From NCBI RefSeq assembly GCF_947493595.1, contig NZ_CANLRL010000009.1, positions 1 to 64,000 of the forward strand: a DNA stretch of 64,000 nt. The letters are read 5' to 3'. A program made the translations under genes and the position numbers. Numbering within the stretch: the first letter of the stretch is position 1; every line of letters begins with the position of its first letter. This document shows, in pieces, positions 36,354 through 44,544 of this stretch. The stretch comes from an uncultured Shimia sp. (GTDB lineage: Bacteria; Pseudomonadota; Alphaproteobacteria; Rhodobacterales; Rhodobacteraceae). The notes below the pieces were generated by a model. That model searched no databases. It was given only the letters and a program-made list of their open reading frames with translations, and was not told the DNA's origin.

Positions 36354-37171
36354 TGCGGTTTCTGGCAATTGCACAGGCGGAGATGCGCATTTTGGCGCGC
36401 AACCGCTGGTTATTCATGGCAACCCTGATCATGGTGCTGTTTGCGCTGGCGCTGACCTTTGCAGGTAGCGCGCCCACCGGCACTCTGGGCGTGGACATGC
36501 TGACGGTCTCCGTGACGTCGATGACCACCCTGTCCGTTTATCTCGCGCCTCTGTTGGCGCTGATGATGGCGTTTGATGCCGTGGCGGGGGATGCGGAACG
36601 CGGCTCTTTGGGCCTGTTGCTCAGCTATCCAGCCGGACGGGGCGAAATCCTGTTGGGCAAGTTTGCGGCGCACCTTGCGGCACTGACCATCGCCATGACC
36701 ATTGGCTTTGGCACGGCGGGGGCCATCGCAGCCTACATGGGCGGCGCAGGGCAAGACAGCGTTTTGGCGCTTCTGCGCCTTATCGGCACCTCGGTGCTGT
36801 TGGGCGGCGTGTTTCTGACATTGGGATACATGGTGTCTTCGCTTGCGAAATCCGCCACGGCGGCCGCTGGCATGGCCGCAGGTCTTTGGCTGATCTTTGT
36901 GGTGCTGTATGATCTAGGTCTGCTGGGCGCAGTGGTGATGGACACTGGCGGCTGGTTCACCGAGACCCTGTTCCCCTGGCTGATGGTGGCCAATCCGGCG
37001 GACGCCTTCCGTCTGTGGAACATTGCCAGCTCTGAAAGCGTGGCCTTGGCCAGTGGTATGGTTGGTGCGGCTTCTGCCTTGCCAAGTTGGGCGGCTCCGT
37101 TGTCTCTGGCAATCTGGCCTCTGTTGGGCTTTGCTTTTGCCCGGCTGGCCTTCCGGAGGGTGGAACCATGA
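36353..37171 (+). CDS. nosY: NosY, ABC permease for NosZ maturation
   Basis: A 272-residue integral membrane protein with about six helices, for example WLFMATLIMVLFALALTFAG and LAPLLALMMAFDAVAGD. The latter part of the second, AFDAVAGDAERGSL, is the family hallmark. It forms the membrane part of NosDFY. Its TGA overlaps the nosL ATG. Confidence 0.94.
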   Translation: MRFLAIAQAEMRILARNRWLFMATLIMVLFALALTFAGSAPTGTLGVDMLTVSVTSMTTLSVYLAPLLALMMAFDAVAGDAERGSLGLLLSYPAGRGEILLGKFAAHLAALTIAMTIGFGTAGAIAAYMGGAGQDSVLALLRLIGTSVLLGGVFLTLGYMVSSLAKSATAAAGMAAGLWLIFVVLYDLGLLGAVVMDTGGWFTETLFPWLMVANPADAFRLWNIASSESVALASGMVGAASALPSWAAPLSLAIWPLLGFAFARLAFRRVEP

Positions 37172-37689
37172 GACTACCCTTGATTGCGGCCGCGCTATTG
37201 GCTTTGGCCGCCTGTAAGGAAGAGGCCGCTGTGGCGCCACCTGATCCGGTGCCCTTGACCGAAGAGGCGCTGAGCTTCTTTTGTCAGATGAATGTCGCGG
37301 AACATGGCGGGCCCAAAGGCCAGATCCACTTGGAAGGCTATCCCGCGCCGCTGTTCTTTGCGCAGACTCGCGACATGGTGGCCTATCTTAAAAGCCCCGA
37401 GCGGGACGCCAAAATCATCGGCGTATACGTGAGCGACATGGGCGAGGCGCAATCTTGGGCGCAGCCGGGAATCGAAAACTGGGTGCTCGCAGAGGGCGCA
37501 CATTTTGTGGTTGGGGCCAAAGTGGCCGGTGGAATGGGCGCTCAGGAGGTGGTTCCGTTCAAAGAACTGCAAGATGCGGCAAATTTTGCGACCCAATGGG
37601 GTGGGCAAATTATGTCATTGGATGCTATTCCCACCGAAGCAGTCCTTGGACCGATAGATTTAGATCAGACGTTGGAGACCCCGTCATGA
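37168..37689 (+). CDS. nosL: NosL, copper-binding lipoprotein
   Basis: A 173-residue lipoprotein with lipobox LALAAC (Cys16). The family's methionine/cysteine copper site is seen in FFCQMNVAEHGGPKGQI. It carries Cu(I) to NosD/NosZ in the periplasm. ATG 37168 overlaps nosY (ATGA). Its stop overlaps the nosX ATG in the same way. Confidence 0.93.
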   Translation: MRLPLIAAALLALAACKEEAAVAPPDPVPLTEEALSFFCQMNVAEHGGPKGQIHLEGYPAPLFFAQTRDMVAYLKSPERDAKIIGVYVSDMGEAQSWAQPGIENWVLAEGAHFVVGAKVAGGMGAQEVVPFKELQDAANFATQWGGQIMSLDAIPTEAVLGPIDLDQTLETPS

Positions 37690-38579
37690 CCCGTTTGAAC
37701 CGCCGCCGTTTTCTGACCATCGCCGCAGCGAGCGCCGCTGTGCCTGCGGGCATGGCCGTTGCCGCAACCGAAACCGCCACCTGGTCTGGTATTGCGCTGG
37801 GCGCGCCTGCCCAGATGAAGATTGCCGGTATGAGCGCCTCTGAAGCGGCGCCAATCTTTGCCGCGGTGGAAGCTGAGCTGTCCCGTCTGGAAGGCATCTT
37901 CTCCCTCTACCGCGACAGCGCGCTGACCACGCTGAACCGTGACGGTGTTCTGTCCGCGCCTGCGCCAGAGCTGTTGGAAGTGCTGAGCCTGAGCGACAGC
38001 ATCAACAAAGCCAGCGGCGGCGCGTTTGACCCATCCGTGCAGCCGCTGTGGCTGGCCAAGGGTGGCAAAGGTGACGTCTCCAATGCGCAGGGCCTCGTGG
38101 GCTGGCAGAACGTGCAGTTTGACACAGCTGCTGTGAAGTTTGACTCCGACGGTATGGCGCTGACCCTGAACGGCATCGCGCAGGGCTACGTCACCGACCG
38201 CGTTGTGGCGCTGATGAAAGATGCAGGCCTGACCAATGTGCTGATGGATATGGGCGAAGTGGCTGCTCTGGGCACCAAGGCGGATGGCGCTGGCTGGAAA
38301 GCCGGTGTGGCCACGCCAGAAGGTGACATCGTTGCCCGCGTGACCCTGACCGACCGTGCGTTGGCAACCTCCGCGCCGTCGGCCACTGTTCTGTCCGGCA
38401 CCGAAGGTCACATCTTCCTGCCAAACGGCGCAGCAAGCGTTCAGGCGCTGGCCTCTGTGTCCGCACCAAAGGCCGCTGTGGCAGATGCGCTGTCCACCGC
38501 GCTGTGCCTGATGGATGAGGCCGCTGGCCGCTCCATGGTGGATCAGTTTGCCGGTGCGCGCATCGAAGCGCTGGCCTAA
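37686..38579 (+). CDS. nosX: NosX, ApbE-type FAD:protein FMN transferase
   Basis: A 297-residue periplasmic flavin transferase with a twin-arginine-like signal (NRRRFLTIAAASAAVPAG). ApbE motifs are visible: FSLYRDSALTTLNRDG, GGAFDPSVQPLW and NGIAQGYVTDRV. It attaches FMN covalently to NosR. It is the last gene of the nos operon; a strong terminator follows 32 nt later. Confidence 0.93.
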   Translation: MTRLNRRRFLTIAAASAAVPAGMAVAATETATWSGIALGAPAQMKIAGMSASEAAPIFAAVEAELSRLEGIFSLYRDSALTTLNRDGVLSAPAPELLEVLSLSDSINKASGGAFDPSVQPLWLAKGGKGDVSNAQGLVGWQNVQFDTAAVKFDSDGMALTLNGIAQGYVTDRVVALMKDAGLTNVLMDMGEVAALGTKADGAGWKAGVATPEGDIVARVTLTDRALATSAPSATVLSGTEGHIFLPNGAASVQALASVSAPKAAVADALSTALCLMDEAAGRSMVDQFAGARIEALA

Positions 38580-38610
38580 GATAAAAGGGCGTTTTGCCCA
38601 GAGAATTTGG

Positions 38611-38643
38611 GCCTCTCGCACTGACGTGCGGGGGGCTTTTTTT
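38611..38643 (+). terminator. rho-independent terminator of the nos operon
   Basis: CCTCTCGCAC and GTGCGGGGGG form a 10-bp stem (including G-T pairs) around TGAC, followed after GC... by seven T. It closes the nosC-X transcript. Confidence 0.85.
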
Positions 38644-38857
38644 GTGCCTGTTAAGCTGTGCCTGCACTGCGGGTTTCATGCGGAACGCGTGATTGGACTG
38701 GCTTTGAATTTTGCGCTTTTTGCCCTCGTTTCGGGATCCAATATGTGAAGGTCGCGCCTAAGTACTTCAGGGGAAATAGTAAAATTTACCATTCCGCTGG
38801 AAGCCATCACATGGCAGGACATTTGTAAGCCTTCTGTTAAGGATCATTTCCCTAGAT

Positions 38858-38878
38858 TGGTATCGGAATTCTATACCA
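38858..38878. promoter_or_regulatory. inverted repeat upstream of chemoreceptor gene
   Basis: TGGTAT (38858-38863) and ATACCA (38873-38878) are perfect 6-bp arms separated by 9 nt, ending 22 nt before the chemoreceptor ATG. It may be an operator or overlap the promoter; no regulator can be named. No FNR-type box was seen here. Confidence 0.35.
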
Positions 38879-38900
38879 GGGAACGAAGGTACTATTAACG

Positions 38901-40376
38901 ATGACTACAACTTTGACTGCCGCCGTGACGCAATTTGGACTCGACGGCAAGGATGGTGACGCGCTTATTCGCGCGGGTGCCAGAGTGACGCCTTGGTTGG
39001 ACGAAATTCTCGACTATTTCTATGACTATGCAATGGCGCAGGAAGGCGCGGCCAAGTTCTTTAATTCTGACGAGATGCTGGCCCACGCCCGCAGCCAGCA
39101 AAAGAAGCATTGGACAATGCTTCTGAATGGGCAGTTTGATGAGAGCTTTTATCAGGCCACGCAAACTATCGGCGAAGTACACTTTCGCATTGAACTGCCG
39201 TTTGATCTCTATTTGGCTGGGTATTCTCGCGCCACGTCCTATATCCAAACCCGCCTCATGCAGCGGGGTCGCAAGTTTATGGGCCCAATGGCCAAGGCAG
39301 AAATCGCGCAGCAGCTCTCTGCTCTGACGCGCGCCTTTACCCTCGATATGAACCTGGTGATCCAAGCCTACTTCAAGGCGCAGCAGGCGGAACAGACGCT
39401 GGCCTTCGGATACTTGCAAGACGGCATGCAGAGGATGGCCAACAAAGATCTGTCGCAGCAGATCCCAGGGCCAGACAGTAGCGATTTTCCCGCGCGCTAT
39501 GATGGCATGCGTATTGGGTTCAATCAGCTGCAACAGGATATGGGCGCGGTGATGTGCTCGATCAAAAATGCCACCGATGACCTTGATCTGACAGCAGCTG
39601 AAGTGAACTCCGGCGCGGATGATCTGGCGCGGCGCACGGAAACACAGGCTGCGACGCTGGAGCAAACAACGCAGTCCGTTGAAGAGATCACCAAAAGCGT
39701 GCAGTCGTCGTCCAGCGCGACCCAGGAAACTGACACGATGATGGCGCAGACCCATCAGCAGGCCCAAACCGGGCAGGACGTGATGCGGGAAACCGTGGCC
39801 AAGATGCGCGAGATTGCCGAATCATCAGCGCAGATTTCACAAATTACGGATGTGATTGACGAGATTGCCTTTCAAACCAACCTTTTGGCACTCAACGCAG
39901 GGGTGGAAGCCGCGCGTGCAGGTGACGCCGGGCGCGGGTTTGCCGTGGTGGCCTCAGAGGTGCGGAGTTTGGCACAGAGAGCCGCAGACTCGGCGGCCGA
40001 GATTAGCGAGTTGATCAAAGCCTCGTCTGATCTGGTGGAGAACGGTGTTGAGATGGTGGATCAGGCCGGGCGAGTCTTGGGGAACATTGTGAACAAAGTT
40101 GAATCGGTTGCGAATCTCACATCACAGGTGGCGAACTCCTCCAAAGAGCAGTCCGAAGGGTTGAGCCAAATTTCCAGCAGCCTGTCTCAGTTGGACAATG
40201 TGACCCAGCAAAACGCCGCCATGGTTGAGCAAACTGCCGCCGCTGTGGGCTCGATGCAGCGCGACACCACTTCAATGTCGCATCTGGTAGGTGAGTTTGT
40301 TTTGGCAGACATCGCGGATGATGAAGACCCTGCGGTTTGCGAGGCACAGGATGACGCTGGCAGGGTTGCTGCCTAA
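38901..40376 (+). CDS. globin-coupled methyl-accepting chemotaxis protein
   Basis: A 491-residue soluble chemoreceptor of the HemAT type. Residues about 10-165 form a protoglobin domain with the proximal haem His94 in [18 protein letters not shown] short linker leads to a cytoplasmic signalling domain with the conserved hairpin tip ([20 protein letters not shown]). No transmembrane helix is present. It should bind O2 (or NO/CO) and signal to CheA. Its position between nos genes and nnrS suggests oxygen taxis in denitrifying conditions. No che genes are nearby. Confidence 0.93.
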   Translation: MTTTLTAAVTQFGLDGKDGDALIRAGARVTPWLDEILDYFYDYAMAQEGAAKFFNSDEMLAHARSQQKKHWTMLLNGQFDESFYQATQTIGEVHFRIELPFDLYLAGYSRATSYIQTRLMQRGRKFMGPMAKAEIAQQLSALTRAFTLDMNLVIQAYFKAQQAEQTLAFGYLQDGMQRMANKDLSQQIPGPDSSDFPARYDGMRIGFNQLQQDMGAVMCSIKNATDDLDLTAAEVNSGADDLARRTETQAATLEQTTQSVEEITKSVQSSSSATQETDTMMAQTHQQAQTGQDVMRETVAKMREIAESSAQISQITDVIDEIAFQTNLLALNAGVEAARAGDAGRGFAVVASEVRSLAQRAADSAAEISELIKASSDLVENGVEMVDQAGRVLGNIVNKVESVANLTSQVANSSKEQSEGLSQISSSLSQLDNVTQQNAAMVEQTAAAVGSMQRDTTSMSHLVGEFVLADIADDEDPAVCEAQDDAGRVAA

Positions 40377-40400
40377 TCAGCAAAGGCAGGAATGTGGTTT

Positions 40401-40430
40401 GGTCGGAGCGTTGCGCGTTCCGGCCTTTTT
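40401..40430 (+). terminator. rho-independent terminator of the chemoreceptor gene
   Basis: GGTCGGAGCG (40401-40410) pairs with CGTTCCGGCC (40416-40425), two wobble pairs among ten, with a 5-nt loop and five T following. It lies 25 nt past the stop codon. Confidence 0.8.
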
Positions 40431-40469
40431 CGTTTTCGCTGCGACTTTTTCTCACTTTGTCGATCCGGC

Positions 40470-40483
40470 TTGGTTTTGGTCAA
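40470..40483. promoter_or_regulatory. FNR/NnrR-like half-consensus box upstream of nnrS
   Basis: TTGGT-TTTG-GTCAA has the spacing and outer bases of Crp/Fnr-type sites (TTG-N8-CAA), with one mismatch per half to FNR. It lies 60 nt before the nnrS ATG. NnrS genes are commonly controlled by NO-responsive NnrR/DnrD, so this is a reasonable candidate site. Confidence 0.55.
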
Positions 40484-40542
40484 GTCTGCGCAAAGTCTCC
40501 CGACTTACCTTGGCCGGGAGCAGGTAATTTATCAGGTGAGTC

Positions 40543-41727
40543 ATGTCCGCGCTATTTCGTGTCTTCTCCGAAGGTTTTCGGGTTTTCTTCCTTGCAGCAG
40601 GCGTGTTTGGCGCCGGGGCAGGGATACTTTGGACCTTGTCCTTGGCCGCAGGCGGCGCTGGGCTGGACGCTCTTGAGATGGCGCCGAGCCAGTGGCACGC
40701 CCATGAGATGATTTTTGGCTACGGTTCAGCAGCAATTGGCGGGTTTTTCCTAACCGCAGTGCCCAATTGGACCGGCGCAAAAGGCGCGCGGATCGGGTTT
40801 ATTGCCGGTGTCTTTGGGCTGTGGCTGATCGGGCGCATCGCCCTGTGGCCGCTGGGTGTGGTGCCCCCAATGGCAGCAATGGTCGCGGATCTGGCGTTTG
40901 TGCCTGTTTTGGCGTGGAAAATCCTGAGCCAACTGCTGAAACGCCCCAAACCGCAGAACATGATCTTGTTGTCGATGCTGGTGGCGCTTTGGGTGAGCAA
41001 CCTGTTGGTGCATCTGGAATGGACCGGCCTGACTGATGACACCGCGCGTCAGGGGATCAACGGCGGGCTGATGACCTTGGTTGGTTTGATTGGCGTGTTG
41101 GGAGGCCGGGTCACACCGGCATTCACACGCAACGCCATGAAGCGTGTAGAGGTGCCGGAGGCGGACTGGCCCAAAACACCAGACATTCTCAACAAAGCCT
41201 CGATTGTGACTTCGCTGGTGCTGCCCTGGGCCGCGATGAGCGGCATTGGTGTGCTGTTGGCCTGCGTGGCATTGGTGGCTGGCGCGGCGCAGTTGTTGCG
41301 CTTGAGCGGGTGGAAAAGCCTGTGGACCACAAGCCAGCCCATTCTATGGTCGCTGCACATCAGCATGGGGTTTCTGGCGCTTGGCCTGATCCTATGGGGG
41401 CTGTCTGGATTTGGCATTGGTCAGGAGTTGGCGGCCATTCACGTGCTGGGCATCGGCTGTGTCGGTGGCATGACGCTGGCGGTGATGAGCCGCGCCGCGT
41501 TGGGGCACACCGGGCGGGCGCTGATTGCGCCAAAGCCTGTGGTGTGGGCTTACGGCGCCATGGCCGCTGCCGCGCTGATGCGCTGGGTCGGGCAGAGCTT
41601 TTTGATGGCGGTGTACGACTTTACGCTGATGCTGGCCGGGGGGCTTTGGGTGGCGGCGATGGTGTTGTTCCTGATCGCGATTTTCCCAATGTCTGTGGCC
41701 CCCCGCGTGGACGTAAAAGGCGCTTAG
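40543..41727 (+). CDS. nnrS: NnrS family haem-copper membrane protein
   Basis: A 394-residue integral membrane protein with about twelve helices. NnrS features are the N-terminal EGFRVFFLAAGVFG, HAHEMIFGYGSAAIGGFFLTAVPNWTG with its His pair, GGRVTPAFTRN and a late GIGCVGGMTLAVMSRAALGHTG. NnrS proteins protect against nitrosative stress or dinitrosyl iron complexes and are usually induced by NO. AGGTGA precedes ATG 40543. The 3' end overlaps the convergent epimerase gene by 4 nt. Confidence 0.93.
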   Translation: MSALFRVFSEGFRVFFLAAGVFGAGAGILWTLSLAAGGAGLDALEMAPSQWHAHEMIFGYGSAAIGGFFLTAVPNWTGAKGARIGFIAGVFGLWLIGRIALWPLGVVPPMAAMVADLAFVPVLAWKILSQLLKRPKPQNMILLSMLVALWVSNLLVHLEWTGLTDDTARQGINGGLMTLVGLIGVLGGRVTPAFTRNAMKRVEVPEADWPKTPDILNKASIVTSLVLPWAAMSGIGVLLACVALVAGAAQLLRLSGWKSLWTTSQPILWSLHISMGFLALGLILWGLSGFGIGQELAAIHVLGIGCVGGMTLAVMSRAALGHTGRALIAPKPVVWAYGAMAAAALMRWVGQSFLMAVYDFTLMLAGGLWVAAMVLFLIAIFPMSVAPRVDVKGA

Positions 41728-42560
41728 GCTTTCTTGCTGTCGTCCACGATGGTCATTTTTGCGAGACCGCTCTCGCCCAGCGGAATGGTGGCAAACGGCC
41801 CGCCAATGGTCATCTGCGCCAGATCGGTTGGGTCGGCTGGCGGCGCGTCGGCAAGGATGGCCTCGGCAAACTGTTCCGCGTTGTCTTGCGGCTTGTAACC
41901 GATGTGACCAGCGCCGGTGTTGTGCACCGGGGCGCGGTCGTTGTTGGAAATGCCGTAGACAATTGAAAAGCCAACGGTTTGCGCGGTGATTGCTGCGGTG
42001 ACCATGCGGATCAGATCCTCATAGCTGAGCCATGTGGAAAGCGAGCGCGGGGCCACCACTTGCGCACAAGAGAAAATGCGCATGTGAACGCTTTCTACTC
42101 CGCGTTTGTCCCAATACATGCGGCCCAAGTCTTCGGCAAAACACTTGGCGAGGCCATAAAAAGTGTCGGGGCGGTGCGGTGCGTCGATGCCGATGTTGTC
42201 GGCAATTTTGTGCATGCCCACGGCGTGTACGGAGCTGGCATAAACCACCCGTTTCACACCATTGCGGTAGGCGGCTTCCCAGACGTTATGTGCGCCGATG
42301 ATGTTGGGGCCGAGGATCTCCTCAAACGGGGCCTCATCGCCAATGGCGCCAAAATGCACCACCATATCGGCGTCCTTCAGCACCTCGAGCATGGCATCCA
42401 AGTCGGCCAGATCGGCCTGCACGTAGCGTTCACCCGCATAAAGCGTGCCAATGTCCTCAGTGATGTCGGTGGAGACCAGTTCATCTGCCAGTTTGGTCAG
42501 CGGCTCACGCAGGTAGGAGCCAAGGCGGCCAGCGGCGCCGGTGAGGACAAGTTTCTTCAT
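41724..42560 (-). CDS. NAD-dependent epimerase/dehydratase (uronate dehydrogenase-like)
   Basis: A 278-residue extended SDR. Nucleotide motif GAAGRLGSYL near the N terminus; active site Ser in VVYASSVHAVG and YxxxK in FYGLAK. Length and the VVHFGAIGDEAPFEEIL segment resemble uronate dehydrogenase-like proteins. It is the last gene of the hydantoinase operon. The substrate is unknown; a sugar or sugar-acid is likely. Confidence 0.82.
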   Translation of the reverse strand: MKKLVLTGAAGRLGSYLREPLTKLADELVSTDITEDIGTLYAGERYVQADLADLDAMLEVLKDADMVVHFGAIGDEAPFEEILGPNIIGAHNVWEAAYRNGVKRVVYASSVHAVGMHKIADNIGIDAPHRPDTFYGLAKCFAEDLGRMYWDKRGVESVHMRIFSCAQVVAPRSLSTWLSYEDLIRMVTAAITAQTVGFSIVYGISNNDRAPVHNTGAGHIGYKPQDNAEQFAEAILADAPPADPTDLAQMTIGGPFATIPLGESGLAKMTIVDDSKKA

Positions 42561-42562
42561 GA

Positions 42563-43327
42563 TCAGGGAGCTTTCACGTCTTCTAGTAAAGTGTCAGCGG
42601 CGCGGGCCAAAAGGCCGGCATCCGAGCCGCAGGCGACAAAGGTGAACCCCGCGCCCAACAGGCGGCGGGCAAAACCCACGTCACGCACCAGGGTGCCAAC
42701 GGGGATTTTCTTGGAAATCAGCCGCATGGCGGCGGGCAGGATTTTGGCCCAGACGTCGTCATGCATGGCTTGGCCGAGGTAGCCCATGTCGGCGGCAATG
42801 TCGGCGGGACCGAAGAAGACCCCATCGACGCCATCGGTGGTTGCAATAGCGTCGACATTCTCCAGCGCCTGCAGGGACTCGACTTGCACCAGCACGGCGG
42901 TCTGATCGTCCACGGTTGCGGTGTAGTTTTTGTCGCGGCCAAAGCCTGTGGCGCGCGTGGTGCCGCCATATCCACGGATGCCTTTGGGGGGGTAGCGCGT
43001 GGCGGCCACCGCGGCGGCGGCTTCCTCAGCGTTTTGCACCATCGGGAAGAGCAACCCCGGCGCGCCAACGTCCATCAGGCGTTTTACTTTCACTGGGTCG
43101 TTCCAGTCCGGGCGCACAATGGCGGTGCCGTCATAGCCTTTGATGACTTGCAGTTGTGCCTGCACGTCTGAGAGCTCGCCCGCGCCATGCTCCATATCCA
43201 AGAGCAGCCAGTCATAGCCTGCGCCCGCGACCACTTCGGTGGTCAGGGGGTCGCCAAGTGAGACCCAGAGGCCAATTTGCGGTTTGCCATCGCGGATTGC
43301 GGTCAGGAACGGGTTGGATTGCACCAT
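42563..43327 (-). CDS. HpcH/HpaI-type class II aldolase
   Basis: A 254-residue pyruvate-dependent aldolase. It has the family motifs LLLDMEHGAGEL, the metal-ligand Glu in VQVESLQALEN, the metal-ligand Asp in FFGPADIAADMG, and a GIRGYGG segment. These enzymes reversibly cleave 4-hydroxy-2-oxo acids to pyruvate and an aldehyde. It shares one base with the upstream FAD-oxidoreductase stop. A catabolic role is likely; the substrate is not deducible. Confidence 0.88.
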   Translation of the reverse strand: MVQSNPFLTAIRDGKPQIGLWVSLGDPLTTEVVAGAGYDWLLLDMEHGAGELSDVQAQLQVIKGYDGTAIVRPDWNDPVKVKRLMDVGAPGLLFPMVQNAEEAAAAVAATRYPPKGIRGYGGTTRATGFGRDKNYTATVDDQTAVLVQVESLQALENVDAIATTDGVDGVFFGPADIAADMGYLGQAMHDDVWAKILPAAMRLISKKIPVGTLVRDVGFARRLLGAGFTFVACGSDAGLLARAADTLLEDVKAP

Positions 43328-44544
43328 TAGATCACGGCCTTCTCAACTATGGGATCATTGTTGAGCACACGTTCAAACGTAAAGGGCGCCATGTCTAGGG
43401 TGCGGAATTCCCCGTAGGTCAGTAATTCTGCCACGGCACGGCCCATGGCGGGGCTTTGTTGCAGCCCGTGGCCGGAGAATCCGTTCTGGAATATGAAGTT
43501 GGTGATCTCGGGATGGGCGCCCAAAATCGCGTTTTGATCCAGCGTGTTATAGGCGTAGTGTCCGGCCCATTCGGCGCCAACTTTGATCGCCTCGAACTGC
43601 GGAATGCGAGTGGCGATGATCGGCCAGACGTGATCCTGCCAGCGGTTGTGATCCATGTGGAAGTCGTCAAAACCCACAGCCGGGTCCGGATCGGGGGCAC
43701 ATCCAGCTAGGTATGTTTCAGGGCCGTCTTGGCGAAAATGCACGCCGGAGGGATCAATCGTGAGAGGCAGTTCCATATCCAGCGGCGTTTCAGCGGAAAA
43801 AATCCAGGTGAAGCGCTTGCGCGGTTCCACCGGCATATGGATGCCGGCCATTTCCGAGGTGCGTGCGGCGCGCGGACCAGACGCGTTCACCACCTGACCG
43901 CAGGACACAACATCTCCTGAGGCGAGGGTGACCGAGGTGACTTTGCCGCCATCGCGTGCCATGGCGACCACTTCGCCCTGTACATATTCGACACCACGTT
44001 CGCGGGCGGAGCGGCGGAACCAGTCAAACACCACGCCGCCGTCCCAATACCCCTCGTCTTTGGTGTTGATCGAACCCAGCAGGATGTCGTCCACATTGTA
44101 GAAAGGGTAACGCGCGGCGATGTCTTCTGCGCTCAGGAGTTCGGTTTCGGCCCCGGCAGCAAGTTGCACCTTTTGGTTGTCGCGCAGGGTTTGGGCAAAG
44201 TCTTCGTCGTCCGCCAAATAGAGATAACCGTAGTTCTGAATATCCAACTCCGGCACGCGGTCATCTCCGCCCATATGCTTGCGCAGGTTTTTCACAAAAT
44301 CGGCGGCGAACTGCGAGATCTGGACGTTCAGCTGATTGGAAAACTGCTGTCGCATACAGGAGTTGGTGTGGGCAGTGGAGCTGAATTCGTAGGATGGGTC
44401 TTTTTCCACCACCAGAACCGAGCCGCTAAAATCCGGATTGTTGGACAAAAACCATGCGGTGGAGGATCCCATGATCGCCCCACCGATGATAACCACGTCG
44501 TAAGTTGTTTTGGTTGGCTTGGTGGCCATTGCGCCTGCTGCCAT
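43327..44544 (-). CDS. DAO-family FAD-dependent oxidoreductase
   Basis: A 405-residue soluble oxidoreductase of the D-amino acid oxidase/sarcosine oxidase family. The FAD-binding Rossmann motif is VVIIGGAIMGSSTAWFL near residue 18. The C-terminal segment NFIFQNGFSGHGLQQSPAMG is the family FAD-contact region. It likely oxidises a secondary or N-methyl amine, which would fit downstream of hydantoin opening. Its ATG shares a base with the hydantoinase B stop. Confidence 0.88.
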   Translation of the reverse strand: MAAGAMATKPTKTTYDVVIIGGAIMGSSTAWFLSNNPDFSGSVLVVEKDPSYEFSSTAHTNSCMRQQFSNQLNVQISQFAADFVKNLRKHMGGDDRVPELDIQNYGYLYLADDEDFAQTLRDNQKVQLAAGAETELLSAEDIAARYPFYNVDDILLGSINTKDEGYWDGGVVFDWFRRSARERGVEYVQGEVVAMARDGGKVTSVTLASGDVVSCGQVVNASGPRAARTSEMAGIHMPVEPRKRFTWIFSAETPLDMELPLTIDPSGVHFRQDGPETYLAGCAPDPDPAVGFDDFHMDHNRWQDHVWPIIATRIPQFEAIKVGAEWAGHYAYNTLDQNAILGAHPEITNFIFQNGFSGHGLQQSPAMGRAVAELLTYGEFRTLDMAPFTFERVLNNDPIVEKAVI

